Source of the DNA: Duganella margarita
GTDB taxonomy: Bacteria; Pseudomonadota; Gammaproteobacteria; Burkholderiales; Burkholderiaceae_D
Length of the DNA: 64,000 nucleotides
Reading direction: 5' to 3'
Assembly (NCBI RefSeq): GCF_009857535.1
Contig: NZ_WWCS01000025.1
Span: 1-64,000, forward strand
Of the stretch, positions 43,126 to 53,813 are shown in pieces. Positions within the stretch are counted from its first letter, which is position 1, and every line of letters begins with the position of its first letter. The notes under the pieces are model-generated. The model made no database searches, was not told where the DNA came from, and saw only the letters and a list, made by a program, of their open reading frames with translations. Made by a program: the position numbers and the translations under genes.

Positions 43126-46100
43126 TCACTTCTGGACAGTCCGCCCCGGTATCACCTGCGGGTTGTAGGGCTTGAGCGGCTGCTCTTTGAGCTTTTTATC
43201 CAGCAGTTGCAGCGCCACTTCCAGCTGGCGGTCCTGGCCCTGATAGGTGGCGTGCGGCGGATTGTCCACCACCACGTCCGGCGTCACGCCCACGCCTTCG
43301 ATCAGCCACTGGCCGTCCTGCGAATTAAACTGCCCCATTTCAGCCACGCGCGCCATGCCGTTGTCGCTGAGGCGATTGTTATCGCTCAGCCACACGCCGG
43401 CGCCGGCGGTACGCTTGCCGACCAGCGGCCCCAGTCCCAGCGCCTTGATGCCGGCCGCGAAGGTCTCGCCGTCCGAGTAGGTGTATTCATCCACCAGCAC
43501 CACCAGGTGGCCGCGGAAGGTGTTCTGCATATTCGGCGACGGCGCCACGCCCGGCGGCGCCCAGAAGGCCCACGCCTTGCGCAACAGCTTCTCGATGATC
43601 CAGCTGTCGATATTGCCGCCATTGTTGCGGCGGACGTCGATAATCAGACCTTCGCGATTCACATTGGCGTAGAAGTCGCGCGCAAAGGCGGCGATGTCAT
43701 TGGCGCCCATGGCGCGCAGATGCAGGTAGCCGATGCGGCCCTTGGAAGCGGCCTCCACCTGGCGCGCGCGCGACTGTTCCCAGTCGCTGTAGCGCAGCGC
43801 GAACTGTTTGGTCATATTCACCGGCAGCACGATCACCTGGCGTGTATCGTTCTTGCGTTTCACCTGCAACAGTACCTGCTTGTCGGCCTGGTTGAGCAGC
43901 AGGTCGGCGATGTCACGCGCTTCCAGCACCGGCTTGCCGTTGACGGCGGTGATGATGTCGCCCTCCTTCACGTCAACGCCGGATTGCGCCAGCGGGCCGC
44001 GTTGCATCGGCAGTTCCGGCTCGCTGGCGTAGATATGATCGACGCGGTAGCCGTCCGCAGTGCGCGTCAGCAGCGCACCCAGGCCGGCCGGCGTGCCTTC
44101 CGGGGTCGAGCGGCGGATGTCGCCCGGCGCGATCTGCGAGTGCAGCGCGCCGACTTCGCTGATCATCATGCCCAGCACGTCGTTGAGTTCCGCGCGGTCG
44201 GTCACGCGGTCCACCAGCGGCGCATACTTGGCGCGCACTGCCGGCCAGTCGGCGCCGCGCATCTTGACGTCGTACAGGAAGTCGCGGTGCATGCGCCAGG
44301 CGTCGTTGAACATCTGCTTCCATTCCAGGCGCGGATTGGAGACGAAGGTCCAGTCATCCACCTTGACCTTGGCTTTGCTGACATCGGCCGGCGCCTTGGC
44401 GCCCGCTTCCACCACCAGCATGTCGCCAGGGCTGGTAGCGGCCAGCGTGCGGTAGTAGACGTGCTTCTTGTCGGTCGACAGATCGAACTCGCGCACGCCC
44501 GCCGCAAACACTTCCGGCTTCGGCTCGTTGCTGGCGATGGCCAGCGTTTTGAGCGCGGCCTTGTTGTCGGCGCCGTCGGCGTCGATGAAGTATAGCCGCT
44601 TGTCGTCGACTTGCAGGCCGCGATAATTCCCTGCTGCCAGCGGCACTTCGTACAGGCGCTCGGCCAGGCCGGCGTAGACGATGGCCGGCAGCGCTTTGCC
44701 GGACGGCTTGGCGACAGCGGTTTTGGAGACCACTTTTTCGGCGGCTTTTTCAGCAGCTTTCTCGGCCGCCTGCTCGGTCGCGCCTTCGGCCGGCTTGTCG
44801 GCCGGCTTGCTCAGTTCATCGTCCGGCTTGAATGGGAAGCGGTTGTCCGGTTGCAGCGCCAGCGCGTAGATGCCGGTGCGCTTGTCGAACACCGGGCCCA
44901 TATTGCGGTCGCCCCAGGGCGAGCCGTTGGCCAGCGTGAAGTTACGCGCCGACAGGAAGTACAGCCACTTACCATCCGGCGAGAACACCGGCGAACGCGA
45001 GGTGTAGCGGTCGCTGGTGACGAAATTGAGCGTCTTCGCCTCCAGGTTGTACAGGCCGATCTGGTCGCGCTGCTCGGTGCTGCCGGCGCGTACCAGCGCC
45101 AGGTTCTTGCTGTCCGGCGACCACAGGATCTCTTCATAATCACCGGCGCCGGTCTTGCCGGCATCGTCGATGATGGTGTTGGTTTTGGTGGCCAGGTCCA
45201 GCACCCAGAAGCGGCCCTTCTTGTCGGTGTGGCCCAGCCAGCGGCCGTCCGGCGACGGGTACAGCTTCCAGCGGTGGTTGGTGCCGTCGCGGGTCAGTTG
45301 CTCGCCCTTGCCGGAACCGTCGGCGGCGAATTTCCAGATTTCGTTTTCGCCGGTGGTGTCGACGATGGCGTAGACGGCTTTGTCGTCGTGGCTGAAGACG
45401 GCGTCGCGGGCGCGCGCGCCTTCCGGGATCGCGATCTCCACGCGGCGCTGGGCGCCGGTACCGGCCACGCTGACGCGGCCGCGCGCGGTCAGCACGATGC
45501 GCTCGTACTTGCCGGCGATTTGCACGCTGGTCAGGGTTTCCAGCGGCGAGCGGATCTGGCGGGTGCGCTGCTGGTCGAAGTCCGATACCAGGTCGATCGC
45601 CAATTTTTCATCCTTGCTGGCGCTCAGATCCAGCACGTGCAGGTCGGCGCCCAGCTGGTAGACGATGCGGCCGTCGCCCATGGCGGCGTTGCGCACGTCC
45701 CAGTCGGTGTACTGGGTCAGCGCACGCGGATCGCTGCCGTCGGCGGCCATGCTCCACAGATTGTCCGAGCCGCCACGGTCGCTGATGAAGTAGACGCGGC
45801 CTTGCCACCACATCGGCCGCTTGTTGTTGCCGCTGTCCGAGGCCAGCAGCTGCACCGCCTCGCTGCTGCCGCTGACGTCGTAGCGCCACAGCTGGGCGTA
45901 GGCGCCGCCGCGATACAGCTTGACGTTGTCGTTGGTCAGCGCCAGGCCGTTGCGGGTGAAGTACAGCGTCTGGCCGTCGTCGGCCAGCACGGCGTCGTTG
46001 GCGTCGGCCAGCGGGAAGATGCGGCGTTCCAGGTTATTTGGTTTGACGGCGGCGATGACGAAGTTGCGGCTCGGCCCGGTGCCGCCCGCCATGCTGACCA

Positions 46101-46470
46101 GCACCTCGCCCTGCGCGGTCCAGCCCAGCACCGTGACGGCGCCATTTTCGAAGGTGAGGCGCTTGGGCAGGCCGCCCGCCAGCGGCATCACATAGGCTTC
46201 CTGCGCGCCCTCGTACGAGGCCGAGAAAGCCACCCACTGGCCGTCACGCGAGATGGCGGCGTTGGTCTCGGCCGACGGGTGCGTCGTCAGGCGCTGGGCC
46301 TGGCCGCCATGGGACGAAGTCTTCCACAGGTCTCCCTCGGCGGTGAAGATGACGGCGTCGCCACGGATGGCGGGATAGCGGTAGTAGGCGTCGGCGGCGG
46401 TGGCAACAGCGGCGGCGGACAGCAGGCCGGCGGACAACAACATCTGGGCAAGTGGACGGGACAGGTTCAT
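43126..46470 (-). CDS. Tricorn-type S41 peptidase, exported
   Basis: The protein has 1114 aa with a signal peptide (NLSRPLAQMLLSAGLLSAAA, then VATA). The order is a long beta-propeller part (about 25-560), a Pro/Ala/Lys-rich insert (about 570-610), tricorn core C1, a PDZ domain (about 770-860, GLGALLTRTADGYRVDHIY) and the S41 core. YTYSDGETFAAGIKALG carries the likely nucleophile Ser, and GALHSQIAPGD the likely His. It should degrade oligopeptides in the periplasm, unlike cytosolic archaeal tricorn. It is single, on the minus strand. Confidence 0.92.
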   Translation of the reverse strand: MNLSRPLAQMLLSAGLLSAAAVATAADAYYRYPAIRGDAVIFTAEGDLWKTSSHGGQAQRLTTHPSAETNAAISRDGQWVAFSASYEGAQEAYVMPLAGGLPKRLTFENGAVTVLGWTAQGEVLVSMAGGTGPSRNFVIAAVKPNNLERRIFPLADANDAVLADDGQTLYFTRNGLALTNDNVKLYRGGAYAQLWRYDVSGSSEAVQLLASDSGNNKRPMWWQGRVYFISDRGGSDNLWSMAADGSDPRALTQYTDWDVRNAAMGDGRIVYQLGADLHVLDLSASKDEKLAIDLVSDFDQQRTRQIRSPLETLTSVQIAGKYERIVLTARGRVSVAGTGAQRRVEIAIPEGARARDAVFSHDDKAVYAIVDTTGENEIWKFAADGSGKGEQLTRDGTNHRWKLYPSPDGRWLGHTDKKGRFWVLDLATKTNTIIDDAGKTGAGDYEEILWSPDSKNLALVRAGSTEQRDQIGLYNLEAKTLNFVTSDRYTSRSPVFSPDGKWLYFLSARNFTLANGSPWGDRNMGPVFDKRTGIYALALQPDNRFPFKPDDELSKPADKPAEGATEQAAEKAAEKAAEKVVSKTAVAKPSGKALPAIVYAGLAERLYEVPLAAGNYRGLQVDDKRLYFIDADGADNKAALKTLAIASNEPKPEVFAAGVREFDLSTDKKHVYYRTLAATSPGDMLVVEAGAKAPADVSKAKVKVDDWTFVSNPRLEWKQMFNDAWRMHRDFLYDVKMRGADWPAVRAKYAPLVDRVTDRAELNDVLGMMISEVGALHSQIAPGDIRRSTPEGTPAGLGALLTRTADGYRVDHIYASEPELPMQRGPLAQSGVDVKEGDIITAVNGKPVLEARDIADLLLNQADKQVLLQVKRKNDTRQVIVLPVNMTKQFALRYSDWEQSRARQVEAASKGRIGYLHLRAMGANDIAAFARDFYANVNREGLIIDVRRNNGGNIDSWIIEKLLRKAWAFWAPPGVAPSPNMQNTFRGHLVVLVDEYTYSDGETFAAGIKALGLGPLVGKRTAGAGVWLSDNNRLSDNGMARVAEMGQFNSQDGQWLIEGVGVTPDVVVDNPPHATYQGQDRQLEVALQLLDKKLKEQPLKPYNPQVIPGRTVQK

Positions 46471-46535
46471 GGCGCGGTGTCGGAGTGGTCGATACGGATC
46501 GGCCATTCTGGCACAGCTTGTTTCTCCAGGGAAGA

Positions 46536-47447
46536 TTATCGGCAGCGTCTTTTATCGGAATAGCCGAACAGCACCACACCGAGGCTGCCGGTGGCCTCGT
46601 CCTCGCGCTCGTGGCCCACGCGCGTCTGCACCACTTCCACCGCCGTGAACTGGTGCGGCGCCAGCTTGAGCTCCTGCGCGCTGAGCACCAGCGCCTTGCG
46701 TTCGCCGCGCTCCAGTTCCAGCACCAGGCTGGCCGCTTGCCGGCTGCCTTCGTCCGTGGCGCGGCGCAGCGCCAGCTGCTGCGGCCTGGCTGGCACCGGC
46801 TCGGCGCGCATCACGCGGGCCAGCTGGCGCAGCGCGTCTTCCGCCAGCGGCCGCGCGTTCACCGCGTACGCGCCCGCCTCCAGCGCCGGATTGCCGGCCC
46901 AGAACACGAAGCGGTGATTGCCCGCCGTGCTGAGCATGGCCGATTGCAGGTTGTATTGCGCCCAGTGACGGTCGGTCATCGGCGACGGCGCCAGCGGACC
47001 GGGATCAAGCTCCGGCGGCGTGCAGCTGACGCGCGCCAGCAGGCAGAAATGCGGTGGGATGCTGGCCTGCTGCGGCGTCCAGATCATCTTAGGAAAAAGC
47101 GTGGGGCCGGTGACGTCGCGCCCCGCGACCGGCCACGTGGTGGTGAAGATCAGTTGCGGGTTGACGAAGCCGGTGGCCGGATCAGCCCAGTAAACCTGCA
47201 GCTTGACCAACGCATTCGGCACGCCGCGATTGTCGACCTGGATGGTGATTTCCAGCGGTTCGTCCGGCAAGTATGTGCCCGGCGGCGTGCTGTAGTTGAC
47301 GCCCTGCACGTGGATGAATGGACACAGCCAGCTGGTCACCGGCGGTGTGATCTTGCTGAGCGGCCGCTGCGAACTGCGGCCTTCGTCGCCGTTGAAATAC
47401 GGGATCACCAGCCACGGATGGGAAGTGTCGATGTCGTCATGGTCCAT
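46536..47447 (-). CDS. Unknown protein with a CARDB/Ig-like beta domain
   Basis: I do not recognise this 303-aa protein as a whole. It has no signal peptide. Residues about 47-130 look like a CARDB/Ig-like beta-sandwich (GTYLPDEPLEITIQVDNRG, then LVKLQVYWADPATGF). The opening is acidic (DHDDIDTSHPWLVIPYFNG), and the C-terminal third is helical then beta (VLSAQELKLAPHQFTAVEV). GGAG precedes the ATG. It lies nine bases behind the membrane protein gene at 47457-49181, so the two act together. A structural or adhesive role is possible; no enzyme motif is seen. Confidence 0.75.
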   Translation of the reverse strand: MDHDDIDTSHPWLVIPYFNGDEGRSSQRPLSKITPPVTSWLCPFIHVQGVNYSTPPGTYLPDEPLEITIQVDNRGVPNALVKLQVYWADPATGFVNPQLIFTTTWPVAGRDVTGPTLFPKMIWTPQQASIPPHFCLLARVSCTPPELDPGPLAPSPMTDRHWAQYNLQSAMLSTAGNHRFVFWAGNPALEAGAYAVNARPLAEDALRQLARVMRAEPVPARPQQLALRRATDEGSRQAASLVLELERGERKALVLSAQELKLAPHQFTAVEVVQTRVGHEREDEATGSLGVVLFGYSDKRRCR

Positions 47448-47456
47448 GGCGGCTCC

Positions 47457-49181
47457 TCAGGCGGCGGTTTGCGGATACGCCAGCACCACTTCCGGCACCG
47501 GGTCGTCATTGATGGAGCCGGCGGCGATGTCCCAGCACTGGTGGTGATTGTCGCGGTCGGCATCCATGTCGAGATTGGGACTGTCGGCGTCGCCGCGCGC
47601 CATCTGCGTCCACAGCGGCATGGCGAGGCGCACGGCGGCCGTAACGTAGCTGGCGGGCGTGGCCGGCGGCATAAACGGCGGCGCGCCGGCGGCGGCGTGC
47701 TCGATCGGCGTAGTGGGGGCGGTTTCGTAGCCGGCGTTGGGCTGGGCGCTGGCGCGGTGCGGGAACGGCGCCGCCGCCGGCGCGCTGGTGAACTGCGCGT
47801 GTACCGGTTGCAGCAGTTGCAGCTGGCTCGGGTAGATGATGCCGAACACGGCGAGGTAGTCGGCGGCATCGGAAAAGCTCTGCCACATGTAGAGCTGCAG
47901 CTGCTCCAGCACGTCGCAGATGTGGACCGCCTGGTCGGTGGCGGCAAACGCGGTCAGCGCCTGGCCGTTGGTGCCGGGCTGTGGATCGGGGAAGCTGGGG
48001 TCTTTTTTCGGCGCGCTGCCACCGCAGGCCTGCCCCAGCGTGATGATGCACAATAAGACAATGCCGATGACGATCAACAGTGCCAGCAAGCCCGCCCAGC
48101 AGGTTTTGCTCTTGGTATCTTCGCTGTCCGACTTGGAGGCGCCGCCGCCCGGTGGCGCACCGCCGCCGGTTGGTTTGACGCCGGTCTCCAGCGCGGGAAA
48201 CGCCGCCGGACTGCTCGCCTTGCGGATTTCCAGCGGCGCGCTGAGCGGCGCCGGCAGCGGCGGCATCTCGAACACGGCCAGCAGCTCCAGATGCCGCAGC
48301 AGGCGCTGGTAGCCGGCCTGCAGGTCCGGCAGCGGCGCGGTGATGCGCGTGTCGTAGGTGGCGGACAAGGTGTCGGTCAGCAGCTGGGCGATGGCTGGCG
48401 GCAGTTGCGGCGGCAGCGACGGCGCGCCCCAGCGCAGCTGCTGCGCCAGCTTCTTCAGCGATGGCAGGCCGGGATGCGTGTCACGCAGCCAGGCGCCGCC
48501 CGCGTACTTGGCCAGGCGGTCACGGTACGGATGGGCGCGGCGCGGGCCGCCCACGGTGCGCGATTGCCAGGCGCTGCCGGCGACGTTGCCGCCATAGCCG
48601 GCCAGCGCGCCGAAGGCGAAGGCCAGTGCGCCGCTGTCCTTGCCGGCGGCGGCGGTCAGGTTGCGGACGAAGGCGTCGGTGCGGCGCGCGAGGAACAGGT
48701 CGCCCCAGTTCCAGTCCGGCGTTTTGCTGTCTGCCTGACGCGGGTGGCGCGCCAGGTAGCGCGGCGGCGACATCGTGGCCGGCAAGGCCATGGCGGCGGC
48801 GATCAGTTCGGTGGTGCGGTGTTCCAGGCCGTTGAGCAGCGCGTTGGCCTGGTTGAACTTGTCGACGGCGCCGGGCGCGGCGGGGTTGGTCAGCGCGGAC
48901 TCGAGGCCGGCGCGAGCGCTGCTGACGTCGCTGTATATGGCAAGGCCGTCGCGCCACAGGTCGGCGGCGTCTTGCAGCATGGTGAGTTCGCTGTCGTCGC
49001 TGGACGCGTGGGCCAGCAGGTGGTCGGTCAGCGCGCCCAGCATGGCCAGGTCATTGTCTTGATGGAGGGCGTCGAGCGCGCGGGCCTGGGCTTTTTGCTC
49101 GGCGGCGGCGCTGTAGGTGGCAGCCTTGAGCTGCGCGCGCACCGCGTCCAGCACGGCCAGGTGGCCGAAATAATCGATCAT
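47457..49181 (-). CDS. Unknown single-span membrane protein with two large domains
   Basis: I do not recognise this 574-aa protein. The N-terminal part (1-330) is mostly helical and holds a striking segment FGALAGYGGNVAGSAW followed by TVGGPRRAHPYRDRLAKYAG (about 191-227). A Gly/Pro/Ser linker (332-360) leads to one membrane helix (361-387, WAGLLALLIVIGIVLLCII). The C-terminal part (390-574) is Pro/Ala-rich with a helical block (VLEQLQLYMWQSFSDAADYL) and ends with the Asp/His-rich NLDMDADRDNHHQCWD. Start ATG 49181 has GGAGG. It is the upstream gene of a two-gene operon. Confidence 0.75.
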   Translation of the reverse strand: MIDYFGHLAVLDAVRAQLKAATYSAAAEQKAQARALDALHQDNDLAMLGALTDHLLAHASSDDSELTMLQDAADLWRDGLAIYSDVSSARAGLESALTNPAAPGAVDKFNQANALLNGLEHRTTELIAAAMALPATMSPPRYLARHPRQADSKTPDWNWGDLFLARRTDAFVRNLTAAAGKDSGALAFAFGALAGYGGNVAGSAWQSRTVGGPRRAHPYRDRLAKYAGGAWLRDTHPGLPSLKKLAQQLRWGAPSLPPQLPPAIAQLLTDTLSATYDTRITAPLPDLQAGYQRLLRHLELLAVFEMPPLPAPLSAPLEIRKASSPAAFPALETGVKPTGGGAPPGGGASKSDSEDTKSKTCWAGLLALLIVIGIVLLCIITLGQACGGSAPKKDPSFPDPQPGTNGQALTAFAATDQAVHICDVLEQLQLYMWQSFSDAADYLAVFGIIYPSQLQLLQPVHAQFTSAPAAAPFPHRASAQPNAGYETAPTTPIEHAAAGAPPFMPPATPASYVTAAVRLAMPLWTQMARGDADSPNLDMDADRDNHHQCWDIAAGSINDDPVPEVVLAYPQTAA

Positions 49182-49305
49182 GGCATCCTCCGCCGGCGTA
49201 TTGATAGCGTTCCAACTCCGGCTATCTTGCGCCTGGCGGGTGCAGCGATTTTGATCTGGATCAGACGTATGCGGCACCTGCGCAACCCGCACTGCGCTGC
49301 GGCGC

Positions 49306-49335
49306 GGGGTCTGACCCCGTACGGGGTCAGACCCC
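49306..49335. repeat. Perfect 30-bp palindrome built on GGGGTCTGACCCC
   Basis: GGGGTCTGACCCC at 49306-49318, then GTAC reading, then the mirror arm GGGGTCAGACCCC at 49323-49335, make a perfect palindrome centred on the GTAC. Each arm is itself nearly palindromic, so a cruciform or several hairpins can form. It lies between the unknown module and the clpA terminator, and no T run follows. GGGGTCAGACCCC-like units are known as dispersed repeats in many bacteria, so a mobile repeat is likely. Confidence 0.8.
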
Positions 49336-49349
49336 TTCTGTCCGGGGCG

Positions 49350-49379
49350 AAAAAAAAGCCCGCTGGGGAGCGGGCTTTT
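49350..49379 (-). terminator. Rho-independent terminator of clpA
   Basis: On the minus strand GCCCGCT and AGCGGGC form the stem, extended by A-T pairs, with a 4-base CCCC loop, followed by a run of eight T. It starts three bases after the clpA stop codon. Confidence 0.88.
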
Positions 49380-49381
49380 GC

Positions 49382-51684
<2,303 letters not shown>

Positions 51685-51688
<4 letters not shown>

Positions 51689-51987
51689 ACTTCCTCCATC
51701 ACGCACTGCAGGGGGTGGCCTGCCTTGCGCGCATGCGTTAAAACAAACTCCACTTTGGTACAGGCTATATCTTTAGAGAACACGCCGCACACTCCTTTGC
51801 CGTAGCGGTGAACACTGAGCATTATTTGCGTGGCTGTTTCACGGTCTTTATTGAAATACTCCTGAATGACCGCTACCACAAACTCCATCGGTGTGTAGTC
51901 GTCATTGAGCAGCGCCACCTGGTACAACGGTGGCGGCTTCAGCGTTTGCCGCTCCAAGAGGGTTTCGGTGTCATGCTTGGTTGCCAT
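51685..51987 (-). CDS. clpS: ClpS adaptor of the ClpAP protease
   Basis: The protein has 100 aa. It binds N-terminal Phe, Leu, Trp and Tyr residues and delivers such proteins to ClpA. The family blocks are PPPLYQVALLNDDYTPMEFVV with the binding-pocket Asn-Asp-Asp, MLSVHRYGKGVCGVF with the conserved His, and KVEFVLTHARKAGHPLQC. ATG 51987 is preferred to a far upstream in-frame ATG because the family starts close to this point. It is translationally coupled to clpA and divergent from the cold-shock gene. Confidence 0.96.
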
Positions 51988-52163
51988 ACGCTTATATTCT
52001 AATGCTTTCGGGGTTGATGCAATGTGCATTTCGCTGCACATATCCAATTGTTTTCCATCTTACGCGCTTTCTGAACTTGACGCAGATGGCGTCCTATTCC
52101 GGGAAATCAAGAGTTGCTTTTTCACCAATCGTGGGAAAAGTAGCAAAATGCATACAAATCTGC

Positions 52164-52192
52164 TTGACATTCAAAATTGGTCCGCTAACAAT
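52164..52192 (+). promoter_or_regulatory. Promoter of the cold-shock gene with a long leader
   Basis: TTGACA (52164-52169), a 17-bp spacer and AACAAT (52187-52192) form a good vegetative promoter. Transcription would start near 52199, leaving a leader of about 114 bases before the ATG at 52313. Long structured leaders are typical of cspA-type genes, where they act as RNA thermosensors. The region from 51988 to this promoter holds no gene. Confidence 0.65.
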
Positions 52193-52312
52193 GCGTTATC
52201 GGCTTCGTGCAGAAATGTACACGTTGATAAGAAGTGGGCGTGAGGAGAGGGGCAGGAAGCTTCTTGCTTTTATGGCTCGTGTGATCTAGTTTTAATTTAG
52301 AAAGTTCTTTTT

Positions 52313-52516
52313 ATGGCAACTGGTACTGTTAAGTGGTTCAATGATTCCAAAGGCTTTGGCTTCATCACTCCAGATGACGGCGGTGAAGATTTGTTCGCTC
52401 ACTTCTCCGCAATCAACATGAACGGTTTTAAGACCTTGAAAGAAGGTCAAAAAGTTCAGTTCGAAGTCACGCAAGGCCCTAAAGGCAAGCAAGCTTCCAA
52501 TATCCAGGCTGGCTAA
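52313..52516 (+). CDS. Cold-shock protein (CspA family)
   Basis: The protein has 67 aa, one OB-fold cold-shock domain. The RNA-binding motifs RNP1 KGFGFITP and RNP2 DLFAHFSAI are both present, with the usual start ATGTVKWFNDS. It binds single-stranded RNA and DNA and melts RNA structure. Only a weak purine stretch (AGAAAG) precedes the ATG. Which Csp paralogue it is cannot be told from the window. Confidence 0.96.
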   Translation: MATGTVKWFNDSKGFGFITPDDGGEDLFAHFSAINMNGFKTLKEGQKVQFEVTQGPKGKQASNIQAG

Positions 52517-52555
52517 TTTCAGCCTCCTGCACTCCGCACTCCGGAGAACAGCCCT

Positions 52556-52587
52556 ACGGCCCGGTCGATTCATTTCGTCCGGGCCGT
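52556..52587 (+). terminator. Terminator-like hairpin after the cold-shock gene
   Basis: ACGGCCCGG and CCGGGCCGT form a 9-bp perfect stem with a 14-base loop, followed by TTGTTCATT. The T-rich tail is imperfect, but position and stem strength suit a terminator 40 bases after the stop codon. Confidence 0.7.
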
Positions 52588-52742
52588 TGTTCATTGTGCC
52601 GTGCCTACGGCCATCTGTATTTTTTGGGCCACATAAGCGCCCACCTCAATTTTCTGTTCAGTCTAATATTTTGTGCGGTGCAAGATGCGTTTGTCGTAAA
52701 ATCATGCTTATAACTAATTCAACTTTCATGCGGGAATAACAA

Positions 52743-53813
52743 ATGATTTTTGTGACAGGTGGCGCAGGGTTTATTGGTTCCAATTTTGTGCTCGACTGGC
52801 TAGCCCAGTCCGATGAGCCGGTTCTCAACTTCGACAAGTTGACCTATGCCGGCAATCTGAACAATCTGGCGTCGCTGAAACAGGATGCCCGCCACACCTT
52901 TGTGCGCGGCGACATTTGTGATCAGGCGCAGGTGCTGGCGTTGTTCCAGCAACACAAACCGCGCGCGGTGGTGCACTTCGCGGCCGAAAGCCACGTCGAC
53001 CGCTCCATTGTCGGACCGGGTGAATTCATCAACACCAACATCAACGGCACTTTCAGCCTGCTGGAAGCCGCGCGCGCCTACTGGTCGGCGCTGCCGGACG
53101 ACGAAAAAACCGCGTTCCGCTTCCTGCACGTCTCCACCGACGAGGTGTATGGCACGCTGGGCCCGGACGATGCGCCGTTCAGCGAAACCACCGCGTTTGC
53201 GCCGAACAGCCCATATTCGGCGTCGAAAGCCGCCTCGGACCACCTGGTGCGCTCGTACTTCCATACCTACGGCCTGCCGGTGCTGACCACCAACTGCTCC
53301 AACAACTACGGTCCGTACCACTTCCCGGAAAAGCTGATCCCGCTGATTATCGCCAACGCGCAAGCCGGCAAGCCGCTGCCGATCTACGGCGACGGCCAGC
53401 AAGTGCGTGACTGGCTGTACGTGACGGACCACGCCGCCGCCATTCGCCGCGTGCTGGAAGCTGGCCGCCTGGGCGAGACGTATAACGTCGGCGGCTGGAA
53501 CGAAATGGCCAATCTGGATGTGGTCCATACCTTGTGCGACATGCTGGACAAGCTGAAGCCGAAAGCGGCAGGCAGCTACCGCGACCAGATCACTTTCGTC
53601 AAAGACCGTCCCGGCCATGACCGCCGCTACGCGATTGACGCGCGCAAGCTGGAACGCGAACTGGGCTGGAAACCGGCCGAGACCTTCCAGAGCGGCATCG
53701 CCAAGACGGTGCAGTGGTATCTGGATAATCAGGCGTGGGTGGCCGACGTGCAGTCGGGCAGCTACGCCAAGTGGGTGGAAACCAATTACTTTAACCGCGA
53801 GGGCCAGCAATGA
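52743..53813 (+). CDS. rmlB: dTDP-glucose 4,6-dehydratase
   Basis: The protein has 356 aa of the extended SDR family. It converts dTDP-glucose to dTDP-4-keto-6-deoxyglucose. NAD binding is by FVTGGAGFIGSNFVLDWL; the catalytic Thr-Asp-Glu lie in HVSTDEVYGTLG and the Tyr-Lys pair in SPYSASKAASDHL. NCSNNYGPYHFPEKLIPL is also diagnostic. GGGAA precedes the ATG. It is the first gene of a four-gene dTDP-rhamnose operon in which each gene overlaps the next. Confidence 0.96.
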   Translation: MIFVTGGAGFIGSNFVLDWLAQSDEPVLNFDKLTYAGNLNNLASLKQDARHTFVRGDICDQAQVLALFQQHKPRAVVHFAAESHVDRSIVGPGEFINTNINGTFSLLEAARAYWSALPDDEKTAFRFLHVSTDEVYGTLGPDDAPFSETTAFAPNSPYSASKAASDHLVRSYFHTYGLPVLTTNCSNNYGPYHFPEKLIPLIIANAQAGKPLPIYGDGQQVRDWLYVTDHAAAIRRVLEAGRLGETYNVGGWNEMANLDVVHTLCDMLDKLKPKAAGSYRDQITFVKDRPGHDRRYAIDARKLERELGWKPAETFQSGIAKTVQWYLDNQAWVADVQSGSYAKWVETNYFNREGQQ

